Origin: Sphingomonas sp. Leaf208
Lineage (GTDB): Bacteria; Pseudomonadota; Alphaproteobacteria; Sphingomonadales; Sphingomonadaceae
Length of the DNA: 64,000 bases
Assembly (NCBI RefSeq): GCF_001421415.1
Contig: NZ_LMKH01000001.1
Span: 696,106-760,105, forward strand
Reading direction: 5' to 3'
The notes under the pieces were generated by a model. That model searched no databases. It worked only from the letters and a program-made list of their open reading frames with translations, and was not told where the DNA came from. Positions 1 through 8,385 of the stretch are shown one piece after another. How positions within the stretch are numbered: position 1 is the first letter of the stretch; every line of letters begins with the position of its first letter. Position numbers and translations under genes: made by a program.

Positions 1-172
1 ACGGCAGTTCCGCCCAGTGCAACGTCACCGCGTCGGCGGGCGCGACCGCGATCGTCTCGCCATCGGCGGCGATGTCGGGAATCCCCTCCCCCTCCTCGAC
101 TACGCGCGCGTCCGCAACGCGCATCCAGCGATATCCGGTCTCGCCGGCGGGGAGGAACAGCAAAGTCGTCAT
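1..172 (-). CDS. gspL: Type II secretion protein GspL, N-terminal fragment
   Basis: The reverse strand reads an open frame from ATG at 172 to the window edge, starting MTTLLFLPAGETGYRWMRV. GspL is the inner-membrane platform protein whose cytoplasmic actin-like domain recruits the ATPase GspE; only about 57 residues of that cytoplasmic part are here. The start overlaps the gspK stop as ATGA, as for most junctions in this operon. Identity rests mainly on its place directly after gspK and on the beta-strand-like start that GspL proteins have. The rest of gspL, and presumably gspM and gspN, lie outside the window. Confidence 0.8.
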   Translation of the reverse strand, partial: MTTLLFLPAGETGYRWMRVADARVVEEGEGIPDIAADGETIAVAPADAVTLHWAELP

Positions 173-1167
173 GATGGCTCGCCCCATTGCCGCGATACGA
201 GCTGCGCGGGAAGCCGGTTCGCGTCGATCAGTGCACGTTCCTGCATTTGAGTGGTGCCGAGCGTCACGTCGATATCGAGCGTGAACCATTTCGACAGCAC
301 CTGCGCGTCCGCGCCGGGCGCGATATTGGCGGCGCCGAGCAACGACGCGCCCTTCTGCATTTCGTCGAAGGTCGCATAGCCCTGCACCGGTCGCCGCAGC
401 AGCAGTTGCTGGGCGGCACCGACCGACAGCGTATCGGGATACATCATCGCCAGCAGCACGGACTGTTCGGGCAGCAGCGTGTTGACGTTGATCGGCGAGG
501 GCCTGGCGGAGGGCAGCGTGCAGATCCACGGCCGGATCTTCGTGTAGATCTCAGGCGTCATCCCGGCGATCGCGCGCAGTTCGCTGGGGTCGCTCATCAG
601 CGTGCCGGCGGTGCGGTACGACGGCACGCGGCCAAGATATGCGCCGTCCTCGGCCCCCATCGGTGACTGGTCCTGATCGCTGTCGATCCAGTCGGTCGTG
701 CCCGCCGCGACCTGTTCCGCGACCTGCACGGGTACGTCGAGCAACCGCATCAGGCGGACGAACTGCGGCCGCACGTCGCCACGCGCGACGTAGACGCCGG
801 GGGTTGTCATGCCGACGAGAGAGTTCAGGTTGAAGCAGTTCGCCCCGTCGCGGACGCGCGCGGTTGCGAAGCCTCCGGGTACCGGGAGGCCGAACGGGGT
901 GTTGCTCCAGCCGCCGGCCAGCGTGACCCGCGCAGGCTTTGGCGCGAGCAGGTTGGAGACGCGGGTCAGCGCCATCGTCTCCGCCGCGAGTGCATAGGCG
1001 CGCGCCTGCTCGCCGGTCGCGGCGTTGCTCGCGAGCCGGGTCGACAGCCGGAGTTTTTCCAGCGCCGCGCCGGCCATCACCGCGATGATCGCGACGAGCA
1101 TCAGCACGGTGAGCAGCGCTGCACCCCGCTCTTGCCCGCGCGGAATGCCGCGATCAGGTGCGCGCAC
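169..1167 (-). CDS. gspK: Type II secretion minor pseudopilin GspK
   Basis: A 332-residue protein. It begins with a short basic leader, then RGAALLTVLMLVAII at about residues 12-26, the hydrophobic prepilin helix; GspK characteristically lacks the Glu5 found in other pseudopilins, as here. The large globular domain contains the paired helix-hairpin-helix-like regions of the family (for example INVNTLLPEQ). GspK caps the pseudopilus tip with GspI and GspJ. I choose the GTG at 1167 because AGGAG lies seven bases upstream; this gives a 14-base overlap with gspJ. The longer open frame upstream is a shadow of gspJ. The stop overlaps the gspL start. Confidence 0.9.
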   Translation of the reverse strand: MRAPDRGIPRGQERGAALLTVLMLVAIIAVMAGAALEKLRLSTRLASNAATGEQARAYALAAETMALTRVSNLLAPKPARVTLAGGWSNTPFGLPVPGGFATARVRDGANCFNLNSLVGMTTPGVYVARGDVRPQFVRLMRLLDVPVQVAEQVAAGTTDWIDSDQDQSPMGAEDGAYLGRVPSYRTAGTLMSDPSELRAIAGMTPEIYTKIRPWICTLPSARPSPINVNTLLPEQSVLLAMMYPDTLSVGAAQQLLLRRPVQGYATFDEMQKGASLLGAANIAPGADAQVLSKWFTLDIDVTLGTTQMQERALIDANRLPAQLVSRQWGEPS

Positions 1168-1840
1168 CGGGCGTCTCCTGTCCCGGAGGGGTGCCCGCCG
1201 GTGGCGTGACGGCGGGCCCGGTTCCATCAGATGGCGCCGGCACGTAGCTGGTGCCGACGAGGAACATCTGGCGGAACTGCGTACCGTCGTCGCGCTGGAC
1301 GGTAAGTTCCATCGCGTCGGGCAAGGGCCTGCCGCTCGCACCATCCCAGCGATCGCTCCAGGCGCCCGCGATGCGATAGCGGAGTGCGACCTGGCGGACT
1401 TTGGTGAGCAACGCGGCAGGCGGCAGGGGTTGCGCGCCGTCGACCATTGGATACGCGATCCGCTGGAACACGCCGCCATCGACGCGGTAGGCGACCTTCT
1501 GCATGCTGGAACGCGCGGCCCCATCGATGTTGCTCCAGCCGGCGCGGACCAAACGCAGCATCGGCGTGACGCCCGATCCGCTCTCGCCGATGAATGCGGG
1601 AACGCTGGTGCCCGCCTCGTCGCGGGTAGCGCGGTTGGTGGCTTGGGCAAGATCGCCGGACAGGATCGACATCGTCCGGGTGAGCGCGCTGATGTCGTCG
1701 AGCTTGGCGCCGGTCGAACTCTGCGCCTTCACGCTGAACGACAGGATCGCGACGCCCGCTGCGGCGATCATGCCGAAAATCATGAGCGACACCATGACTT
1801 CGATAAGCGTGAAACCGGCCTCGGTTTTCGGAGGCGTCAC
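1154..1840 (-). CDS. gspJ: Type II secretion minor pseudopilin GspJ
   Basis: A 228-residue pseudopilin with the prepilin peptidase motif EAGFTLIEVMVSL near residues 8-20 (cleavage expected after Gly, N-methylated Phe, Glu at +5), followed by a transmembrane helix and a beta-rich domain. GspJ is part of the pseudopilus tip complex. The GTG at 1840 overlaps the gspI stop and starts the protein only a few residues before the cleavage site, as expected for a short leader; the longer reading frame upstream would put about 40 extra arginine-rich residues before it and is rejected. Confidence 0.9.
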   Translation of the reverse strand: MTPPKTEAGFTLIEVMVSLMIFGMIAAAGVAILSFSVKAQSSTGAKLDDISALTRTMSILSGDLAQATNRATRDEAGTSVPAFIGESGSGVTPMLRLVRAGWSNIDGAARSSMQKVAYRVDGGVFQRIAYPMVDGAQPLPPAALLTKVRQVALRYRIAGAWSDRWDGASGRPLPDAMELTVQRDDGTQFRQMFLVGTSYVPAPSDGTGPAVTPPAGTPPGQETPGART

Positions 1841-2241
1841 ATCACCATCCGCGGCGCTGGTCGCACCATGGTCAGGCGGCCGAGTTGCGTGCCGGTCCGG
1901 TCGGCGACCGCCACGTCGATCCGCAGCACGCTCGATCCGCCGAGCGCGATGACCTGGCGCGTCCACGTCCAGGGCTGGCCGCCGTTCGTCTCGATGCCGG
2001 TGACGCGGCCTGCGGTCGGGGGCTGCGCGCTGGTGACCGCATCGATCGCGACGTTGCGCGCGACCATCTGCGCGACGAGCGTTTCGTCGAGGATCGAGGC
2101 GCCGCGGATCGTCGCGCTTTCCAGACGCACGAGCGCCATCGCCGCAAGGCTGAACACCGCCAGCGCGACCATGATTTCGATCAACGTGAAGCCGTGTTCG
2201 GCGTAACGTCGACGAAGGGTAAATCCGCGCTCAGCCTGCAT
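1837..2241 (-). CDS. gspI: Type II secretion minor pseudopilin GspI
   Basis: A 134-residue protein with the class III signal EHGFTLIEIMVALAVFSL at about residues 15-32 and a small C-terminal domain. In the family GspI nucleates assembly of the GspI-J-K tip that starts pseudopilus growth. The ATG at 2241 gives a leader of 16-17 residues and an 11-base overlap with gspH. The stop overlaps the gspJ GTG by four bases, so translation is probably coupled. Confidence 0.9.
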   Translation of the reverse strand: MQAERGFTLRRRYAEHGFTLIEIMVALAVFSLAAMALVRLESATIRGASILDETLVAQMVARNVAIDAVTSAQPPTAGRVTGIETNGGQPWTWTRQVIALGGSSVLRIDVAVADRTGTQLGRLTMVRPAPRMVM

Positions 2242-2701
2242 CGGCTCTTACGCTGCCGTCGGCGTCGATGTGGACGGTCGCCGCGACGCCGCCGCGATCC
2301 AGGCGGATCTCCGCGGGGCGGTCGACGAGGCCGGTCGGGTCGAACGTCACGCGCATCCGGCCGCTGGTGTCGTCGATGCTGGCCCTGGTGCCTTCGTTCC
2401 AGCGTTCGACTCGCATCGGTTTCTCCGCGATTGGGGTCCAGCCACCAGCGAGTCGACGGTCGAATCCATAACCGCCGCCGCTGATCCAGACGCTTACCGG
2501 GCGAGCTTCGACGATCGCCGAATCGTGCGCCGCGCGGGTGCGCAGGGCGAAACGCGTCGCCTCGTCGAGCACGCGGCCGCGCGGGTCGGGCATGACGAGG
2601 ACGGCCACCGCCGATGCGAGCCCGATGATCGTGACGACGACCATCAGCTCGACCAGCGTGAAACCGACTTCGCGCTTATTGCCAGCTGCCGATATCGGCA
2701 T
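2231..2701 (-). CDS. gspH: Type II secretion minor pseudopilin GspH
   Basis: A 156-residue protein. EVGFTLVELMVVVTIIGL at about residues 11-28 is the prepilin motif and membrane helix; the remainder is a beta-rich domain with a GspH-like C terminus. The ATG at 2701 lies inside gspG (26-base overlap) and gives a leader of normal length. The longer frame upstream overlaps gspG more deeply and is not supported. GspH sits near the pseudopilus tip and follows the major pseudopilin gene, its usual neighbour. Confidence 0.9.
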   Translation of the reverse strand: MPISAAGNKREVGFTLVELMVVVTIIGLASAVAVLVMPDPRGRVLDEATRFALRTRAAHDSAIVEARPVSVWISGGGYGFDRRLAGGWTPIAEKPMRVERWNEGTRASIDDTSGRMRVTFDPTGLVDRPAEIRLDRGGVAATVHIDADGSVRADAG

Positions 2702-3128
2702 CGATCCCCTCGCCGCCTTCCTTGCCGTCCGCGCCGAAGGTCCAGACGTCGGCCTCGCCGTGTGCGCCGGGCGAGGCATAGAGATACGGGCGCCCCCAGG
2801 GATCGTTCGGCAGCTTCTTGAGATACCCGCCACGCTGATACCGCGACGGATCGGCGAGACCCGCGGGCGCCGTGACGAGCGCGTTCAGCCCCTGCGTGGT
2901 GTTGGGGAAGGTCATGTTCTGGAGCTTGTAGAGCTCCAGCCCGCCCTCGATCTGGGCGATGTCGGCCTTCGCCTTCTGGATCCGCGCGGTGTCGCCCGAG
3001 GGCAGCACGTTGAGCGCGACGATCGTGGCGAGCAGGCCGATGATGACGATCACGACCATCAGCTCGACGAGGGTGAAGCCGGCCTCGCGGCGCTTCTTTT
3101 TATCTTCGGGACGCATACGAAACCTCAT
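2676..3128 (-). CDS. gspG: Type II secretion major pseudopilin GspG
   Basis: A 150-residue protein of standard GspG length. It carries EAGFTLVELMVVIVIIGLL from about residue 15, then the conserved GspG core including KADIAQIEGGLELYKLQN and the calcium-binding C-terminal part with DPWGRPY and GADGKEGGEG. GspG is the repeating subunit of the periplasmic pseudopilus. The start at 3128 overlaps the gspF stop as ATGA. A second in-frame ATG four codons later is possible and would not change the mature protein. Confidence 0.95.
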   Translation of the reverse strand: MRFRMRPEDKKKRREAGFTLVELMVVIVIIGLLATIVALNVLPSGDTARIQKAKADIAQIEGGLELYKLQNMTFPNTTQGLNALVTAPAGLADPSRYQRGGYLKKLPNDPWGRPYLYASPGAHGEADVWTFGADGKEGGEGIDADIGSWQ

Positions 3129-4351
3129 TGTCCGGCCAGCGTGTTGAGCTGGAGGATCGGGAGCAGGATGGATAGCACGATCGTCGCGACGATGCCGCCC
3201 ATCACGACGATGATCAGCGGTTCGAGCAGCGAAAGTGCGGTGGCGGTGAAACGGTCGAACTCGCGTTCGAGATAGTCGGCGGCGCGCTCGAGCATCTCGT
3301 CGAGGCGACCAGCGGCTTCACCCGACGCCGCAAGATAGGTCAGCAGCGGCGGGAAGACGCCCGCGCGGCGCATCGCGGCTGAGAGCGAGCCGCCGCCGCG
3401 GATCGCGTCGACGATCTGGTCCGAGGCCTGGCGGAGGCGGCGGTTGTGGATCGTGCTGGCGGTGAGGTTGAGGCCGTCGAGCAGCGGCAGGCGGCTCGCG
3501 ACCATCGTGCCGAGCGTGCGCGCCATGCGGGCCGCGTGAAGGTCTCGGATCAGGCGGCCGAGCAGCGGAATGCGGAGCAGCCAGCCGTCGAAGGCGAGCC
3601 TGAGCGTCGGGTCCTTGAGCGTCCGCCACCCGGCCAGGCCGCCACCGACGACGATCAGCAGCATCACCCACCAGTATCCGACGAGGAACGCCGAGAACGC
3701 CATCACCATCCGCGTCAGCAGCGGGAGTTGCTGACCGACCGTGTCGAACTGCTCGACGACCTGCGGCACGACGAACATCATAAGCGCGGTGACGACGCCG
3801 AACGCGACGAGCGCGAGGATCGAGGGATAGGCGAGGGCGGTGATGAGCTTGCCGCGGATCTCGGCCTGGCGTTCGAGCAGGGCGGCGAGCCGGTCGAGGA
3901 TCGTCGGGAGCGAGCCCGAGCTTTCGCCGGCGGACACCATCGCGCGGTAGAGCGGCGGGAAGCTTTTCGGCTCGCGCGCCATCGCATCGGCGAGGCGGCG
4001 GCCTTCGACGACGCCGGCGTGGACGTGCTGGACTATCGTGCGGACGCTGTCCTGTTCGGTCTGGCGCGTGATCGTGCGGAGGGATTCTTCCAGCGGCGAG
4101 ACGCGGTTCAGGGTGGCGAGCTGGCGAGTGAAGAGCGTGAGGTTCTTGCCCGACATCTTCGGTGTGCCGAGTTGGAGGCCGAACAGCGGGCGGCCCTTGG
4201 TGGCCTGTGGCGGCGCGCCGGGCGTGATCTTCACGACATAGAATTTGCGTGCGTCGAGAGTAGCGCGCGCGACGTCGATGTCCGAAGCGGCGACGTGACC
4301 GCGGCGTTCGGCGCCCTTGGTATCGATCGCGATATAGTCGAAATCAGCCAT
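3125..4351 (-). CDS. gspF: Type II secretion inner-membrane platform protein GspF
   Basis: A 408-residue protein starting MADFDYIAIDTKG, typical of GspF. It has two repeated cytoplasmic T2SF domains and three membrane segments, at roughly residues 165-190 (ILALVAFGVVTALMMFVVP), 220-240 (VGYWWVMLLIVVGG) and the C terminus (IIVVMGGIVATIVLSILLP). It links the ATPase GspE to the pseudopilus. Three in-frame ATGs occur close together (4366, 4354, 4351) around an AGGGGAGG; I use 4351. The AGGGGAGG is itself the edge of a palindromic element that fills the gspE-gspF gap, so the element may supply the ribosome binding site. Confidence 0.93.
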   Translation of the reverse strand: MADFDYIAIDTKGAERRGHVAASDIDVARATLDARKFYVVKITPGAPPQATKGRPLFGLQLGTPKMSGKNLTLFTRQLATLNRVSPLEESLRTITRQTEQDSVRTIVQHVHAGVVEGRRLADAMAREPKSFPPLYRAMVSAGESSGSLPTILDRLAALLERQAEIRGKLITALAYPSILALVAFGVVTALMMFVVPQVVEQFDTVGQQLPLLTRMVMAFSAFLVGYWWVMLLIVVGGGLAGWRTLKDPTLRLAFDGWLLRIPLLGRLIRDLHAARMARTLGTMVASRLPLLDGLNLTASTIHNRRLRQASDQIVDAIRGGGSLSAAMRRAGVFPPLLTYLAASGEAAGRLDEMLERAADYLEREFDRFTATALSLLEPLIIVVMGGIVATIVLSILLPILQLNTLAGQ

Positions 4352-4353
4352 CA

Positions 4354-4511
4354 TCCTCCCCTGCAAGGGGAGGGGGACCGCCGCGAAGCGGTGGTGGAGG
4401 GGGCGTGCCGCGAACGTTGCGTTGCGCTGCTGGCGGCGTACGGCTGATGGTGCGAGCGTGGTGAGCCCCCTCCACCAGCTTCGCTGGTTCCCCTCCCCGT
4501 TCCGGGGAGGA
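4354..4511. repeat. Family C palindromic element between gspE and gspF
   Basis: A 158-base element with G- and C-rich inverted ends (TCCTCCCCTGCAAGGGGAGG at one side, CCCCTCCCCGTTCCGGGGAGG-like at the other) and internal matching segments around GGTGGTGGAGGGGGC and GCCCCCTCCACCA. It separates gspE from gspF in an operon whose other junctions overlap. Confidence 0.75.
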
Positions 4512-4522
4512 ATTGCCGCGCG

Positions 4523-6175
4523 CTACGCAACTGCTGTATCCTCGACAACTTCAGTGGTGTCGCGTCGGGATACTCGGACGGCTTCTTCTGCGGTGGTCTG
4601 GCCGGAGAGGACCAGGTCGCGGGCCGACTGTGCCAGGTTCGGGGACTTCGCGAATGCGTGCGCTGTTATCTCCGATTCGTGACCGTCGGTGTTGATCAGG
4701 CGGCGGATCGTGTCGTCGATGCGGACGGCTTCGAAGACGCCGATGCGGCCCTTGTATCCGGTCTGGTTGCAGTCTTCGCAGCCTTGCGCGACGTAGACGA
4801 CCGCGTCCGAGGCGATGCCGAGCAGCGGGGCTACCGTATCCGAAGCGGGCACGGCCTTGCGACACGTCGGGCAGAGCCGCCGCACGAGGCGCTGGGCGAT
4901 CACTGCACGCAGCGTGGAGGCGAGCAGGAAGCTCTCGACCTTCATATCGCGCATGCGGGTGATCGCGCCGATCGCGTCGTTGGTGTGGACCGTCGACAGC
5001 ACGAGATGGCCGGTCAGCGACGCCTGCACCGCGATCTCGGCGGTCTCGCGGTCGCGGATTTCGCCGACCATCACGACGTCGGGATCCTGGCGGAGGATCG
5101 CGCGCAACCCTGCCGCGAAGGTGAGGCCGACCTTGGGATTCACCTGGGTCTGGCCGACGCCGTCGACGGCATACTCCACCGGGTCCTCGACGGTGAGGAT
5201 GTTGCGGCTGCCGTCGTTGAGCAGGCGGAGCGCGGCGTAGAGCGACGTCGTCTTGCCCGATCCGGTCGGGCCGGTGACGAGAATGATGCCATTGGGTTCG
5301 CTCAGTGCCTCGTTGAGCAACGCGAACAATGCGGGCGGCAGGCCGAGCGCTTCGAGGTCGATGCCGGCGTTTTCCTTGTCGAGGATACGCAGCACCACGC
5401 GCTCCCCTGCGCGCGACGGCAGCGTCGACACGCGGACGTCGAGCAGCTTGCCCCCGAGCGTCAGTCCCATGCGGCCGTCCTGCGGGACGCGGCGCTCGGC
5501 GATGTCGAGGCGCGCCATGACCTTGATGCGGCTGACGACGACGGGCGCGACGTTGGGCGGCATGCGCAGCGTTTCGCGGAGCACACCGTCGATGCGCATG
5601 CGGACGACGAGGCCGGACTCATACGGCTCGATGTGGATATCCGACACGCCGTTGCGTGCAGCGTCGGCGATGATGCCGTTGATGAGACGGATAGCGGGGG
5701 CATCGTCGGCGGTGTCGAGCAGGTCCTCCGCGGTCGGCATGTCGCCGGCGAGCAGGTCGAGTTCGTCGCCCATGCCGACTGCGGCGAGCGCGTTGGCCTG
5801 ACCGTCCATCGCGTAGACGTTCGACAGAAGGCGATCGAACGCGACCTGCTCGACGAAGGTCACGTCGAACGGACGCGCGAGGTAGCGGCGGAGTTCGAGC
5901 AGGACCTTCGGGTCCGCGCCGGCGCGCATGGCGATCGTTAGGTGGGAATCGGTGTCGGTGTGGTCGACGACGACGCCGAACTTTCGGGCGAAGGCGTAGG
6001 GGATGGTGATCTGGGGGAGGTCACTGCTCCCCTCCCGCTCGCGGGAGGGGTTGGGGGAGGGAATGACATATCCCTCGATCGCGTCGTCCGTGAGTAAGGC
6101 AGCCCCTCCCCCGACCCCTCCCGCAAGCGGGAGGGGAGCAGTTGCGTCGATCTCGTGGCCTTCGCGGATGATCAT
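4523..6175 (-). CDS. gspE: Type II secretion ATPase GspE with an in-frame palindromic-element insertion
   Basis: A 550-residue secretion ATPase. Visible motifs: LPYAFAR-type N domain (IPYAFARKFGV), Walker A GPTGSGKT at about residue 302, the Asp box/Walker B region (QDPDVVMVGEIRDRETA), the His box (LVLSTVHTND), and a zinc tetracysteine domain (LCPTC and CEDCNQTGY). It powers pseudopilus extension at the inner membrane. The ATG at 6175 overlaps the gspD stop as ATGA. Residues about 13-50 (PLPLAGGVGGG ... PSPNPSREREG) are not GspE-like: they are the translation of a dispersed palindromic repeat that keeps the frame open. Without it the N terminus would read MIIREGHEIDAT directly into DLPQITIPYAFARKFG, a normal GspE start. 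Confidence 0.95.
   Translation of the reverse strand: MIIREGHEIDATAPLPLAGGVGGGAALLTDDAIEGYVIPSPNPSREREGSSDLPQITIPYAFARKFGVVVDHTDTDSHLTIAMRAGADPKVLLELRRYLARPFDVTFVEQVAFDRLLSNVYAMDGQANALAAVGMGDELDLLAGDMPTAEDLLDTADDAPAIRLINGIIADAARNGVSDIHIEPYESGLVVRMRIDGVLRETLRMPPNVAPVVVSRIKVMARLDIAERRVPQDGRMGLTLGGKLLDVRVSTLPSRAGERVVLRILDKENAGIDLEALGLPPALFALLNEALSEPNGIILVTGPTGSGKTTSLYAALRLLNDGSRNILTVEDPVEYAVDGVGQTQVNPKVGLTFAAGLRAILRQDPDVVMVGEIRDRETAEIAVQASLTGHLVLSTVHTNDAIGAITRMRDMKVESFLLASTLRAVIAQRLVRRLCPTCRKAVPASDTVAPLLGIASDAVVYVAQGCEDCNQTGYKGRIGVFEAVRIDDTIRRLINTDGHESEITAHAFAKSPNLAQSARDLVLSGQTTAEEAVRVSRRDTTEVVEDTAVA
6026..6139. repeat. Family C palindromic element inside gspE
   Basis: A 114-base element (38 codons) with inverted ends GCTCCCCTCCCGCTCGCGGG and its near-complement CCCGCAAGCGGGAGGGGAGC. 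It shares ends and inner boundaries (GGGTTGGGGGAGGG and CCCCTCCCCCGACCCC) with the element at 51632-51734. Its length is a multiple of three and it has no stop in the gspE frame. Confidence 0.85.
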
Positions 6176-8385
6176 TTCCTGGGCCGCACGACCATCGTCG
6201 AGGTGCGGACCGGCACCGCGATGCGCGGGTCTTCGATGTTGCCGGGGATCGGCGCGCTCGGGATCGGCGGGGCGGCACCCATGTAATCGCGGACGAGCTG
6301 GTCGATCGACGGCTCCGCACCGGGCTCCTGCAAGCCCTGTTGCAGGCGGACATAACCGTAGCGCTGCTCGGTCAGCTTGCGGCTGTCCTCCGCGGTGCGC
6401 AGGATCGTCGGGCGGATGAAGATCATCAAATTGGTCTTCGACCGCTGTTTCGCCTTCGACGTGAACAGGTGGCCGAGCACGGGCAGGTCGCCGAGCAGCG
6501 GGATCTTCTCGATCGTCCGGCGTTCGTTATCGTCCAGCAGGCCGCTGATCACCGCGATCTGCCCGTCGTCGACGGTGCGGACGGTCTCCACCTCACGCTT
6601 GTTGAGGATCAGGTCGCTGTTGTCGCTCGATACCGGCCCGGCGATCGAGCTGACCTCGAGCCGCAGATTGAGCTTCACCGTACCGGACGAGTTCACCTGC
6701 GGGCGCACGGTCAGCTCAATACCGACATTCTGGCGCTGCGTGGTGCGGAAGGCGTTGTCGAAATTGGTGCTGAGTGCCTGTCCCGTGGTGATCGGAATCT
6801 CCTGCCCGACGAGGCTGTGCGCCTCCTGGTTGTCGAGCGTGACGAGGTGCGGGACCTGGAGCAGGTTCGACGTCGTGTCGCTCTTCACCGCGTTGATGAT
6901 CGCGCCGAAGAACGTGCTGCCGATCTTGCCGCCGAACCCACCAAAGCCACCGGCAGCCGCGAGGATCGAGGCGATTGCCGACTGCTGGAGCGTATCGGCT
7001 GCCGGACTGGTCGTGTTCGTGACGGTCGTGCTGCCATCGGTGTTGGTCGTCGTGGTGCTCGACGTATTGAGCTGGGTAGCGCCGATCGCGCCGGCGATCT
7101 GAAGGATGTTCGGTGCAGAGTTCGAGAAGGTCGACGCGCCAAACGCGCCGCCGCTGGGATCGCCGACGATGAACTGCGCGCCGAGCGTTTTCGCCGTCGA
7201 GTCCGATACTTCGGCGACGATCGCCTCGACCAGCACCTGTTCGCGGCGCGTGTCGAGCTGTCGGACGACCTCGTTCAGCTGCCGTTGGATCTCGGCAGGC
7301 GCGGCGATGACGATCGCGTTGGCGCCAGCAAAGCGCGTGACGACCACGGCCGACCGGCCAGCAGACGTGATCGCGGCTTGACCGGAGCCGGACGCGCCGC
7401 CGGATGAGGGGCCAGACTGTGGGATCTGCGGTTGCGAAACATTCGACTGGCCGCCGGACGCGCCATTGGTGCTGCTCGATCCGAAGTTCGAGCGCGACAA
7501 GGCGGTCTGCACCGGCTGCGTCGGAGTCTGGCCGACCAGTTCCTGCAACACCGGCAGCAACTGTTCGGCATCGGCGTTCTCGAGGAAGACGACCTTGATC
7601 TCGGTGCCATTACGCGCCTTCTGGTCGAGGTCGGCGGCGACCTGCGCGAGGCGGGCGACGGTGGTCGGATCGCCCCGCAGGGCGACCGCGTTCGAGCCCT
7701 CGACCGCGACGACCGAAGCGCTCGGACCGGAGCCAGCACCCCCGCCCTGCCCACCTTGACCGCCGCCGGTGCCAGCACCGATCAGACCCTGAAGCGCAGT
7801 CGCGATCTCCTTGGCACTGGCGTTCTTCAGCGCGACGACGCGGGTGGAGGACGTGTCGGTGTCGATCCGGCGAAGGACTTCGCGGATGCGGCGGATGTTG
7901 TCGGCGAAATCGACCACGACGAGACTGTTGCCGCCACGGTTCGCGCTGACCGAGCCCTGCGCGCTGACCAGCGGGCGAACGGTCTCGACCGCGGACTGCG
8001 CGTCGATCGCGCGGAGTCGGATGATCTCGGTGACGTAGCTGTTGCGCGCGGCGCCAGCGACGCCGATCCGGCTCGGCTGCGATGCGGCATTGTCGAGCGG
8101 CTGGACGCGGAACGCACCGCCCGAGGTCGGCACCGCGACGAGGCCGTTGGCGCGCAACGTCGAAAGGAATATCTCGAAATATTCGGAGCGCGACAGCGGG
8201 CGATCGGTGACCACCGTCACCTTGCCGGCGACGCGGTTGTCGATGATGAAGGTGCGCCCGGTGACCTTGGCGGCATCGGCGATGAACGCGCGGATATCGG
8301 CATCGCGGACGTTGAGCGTGGTCTGGGCATGAACGCCAGCCGCCAGCGCGAGAGCCACGACGGGGCCGAGAAACAGTTTTTTCAT
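6172..8385 (-). CDS. gspD: Type II secretion outer-membrane secretin GspD
   Basis: A 737-residue secretin. Signal peptide at residues 1-20 (cut after AAGVHA), N0 domain at about 22-95, N1-N3 ring domains with Gly/Ser-rich linkers near residues 210-230 and 295-345, and the C-terminal secretin domain with VPHLVTLDNQEAHSLVGQEI and the gate strand region near residues 530-640. Fifteen copies form the outer-membrane channel through which folded proteins leave. The C-terminal tail past about residue 690 may carry the pilotin-binding S region. It overlaps gspE and gspC by four bases on each side, so it is translated with them. Confidence 0.95.
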   Translation of the reverse strand: MKKLFLGPVVALALAAGVHAQTTLNVRDADIRAFIADAAKVTGRTFIIDNRVAGKVTVVTDRPLSRSEYFEIFLSTLRANGLVAVPTSGGAFRVQPLDNAASQPSRIGVAGAARNSYVTEIIRLRAIDAQSAVETVRPLVSAQGSVSANRGGNSLVVVDFADNIRRIREVLRRIDTDTSSTRVVALKNASAKEIATALQGLIGAGTGGGQGGQGGGAGSGPSASVVAVEGSNAVALRGDPTTVARLAQVAADLDQKARNGTEIKVVFLENADAEQLLPVLQELVGQTPTQPVQTALSRSNFGSSSTNGASGGQSNVSQPQIPQSGPSSGGASGSGQAAITSAGRSAVVVTRFAGANAIVIAAPAEIQRQLNEVVRQLDTRREQVLVEAIVAEVSDSTAKTLGAQFIVGDPSGGAFGASTFSNSAPNILQIAGAIGATQLNTSSTTTTNTDGSTTVTNTTSPAADTLQQSAIASILAAAGGFGGFGGKIGSTFFGAIINAVKSDTTSNLLQVPHLVTLDNQEAHSLVGQEIPITTGQALSTNFDNAFRTTQRQNVGIELTVRPQVNSSGTVKLNLRLEVSSIAGPVSSDNSDLILNKREVETVRTVDDGQIAVISGLLDDNERRTIEKIPLLGDLPVLGHLFTSKAKQRSKTNLMIFIRPTILRTAEDSRKLTEQRYGYVRLQQGLQEPGAEPSIDQLVRDYMGAAPPIPSAPIPGNIEDPRIAVPVRTSTMVVRPRK

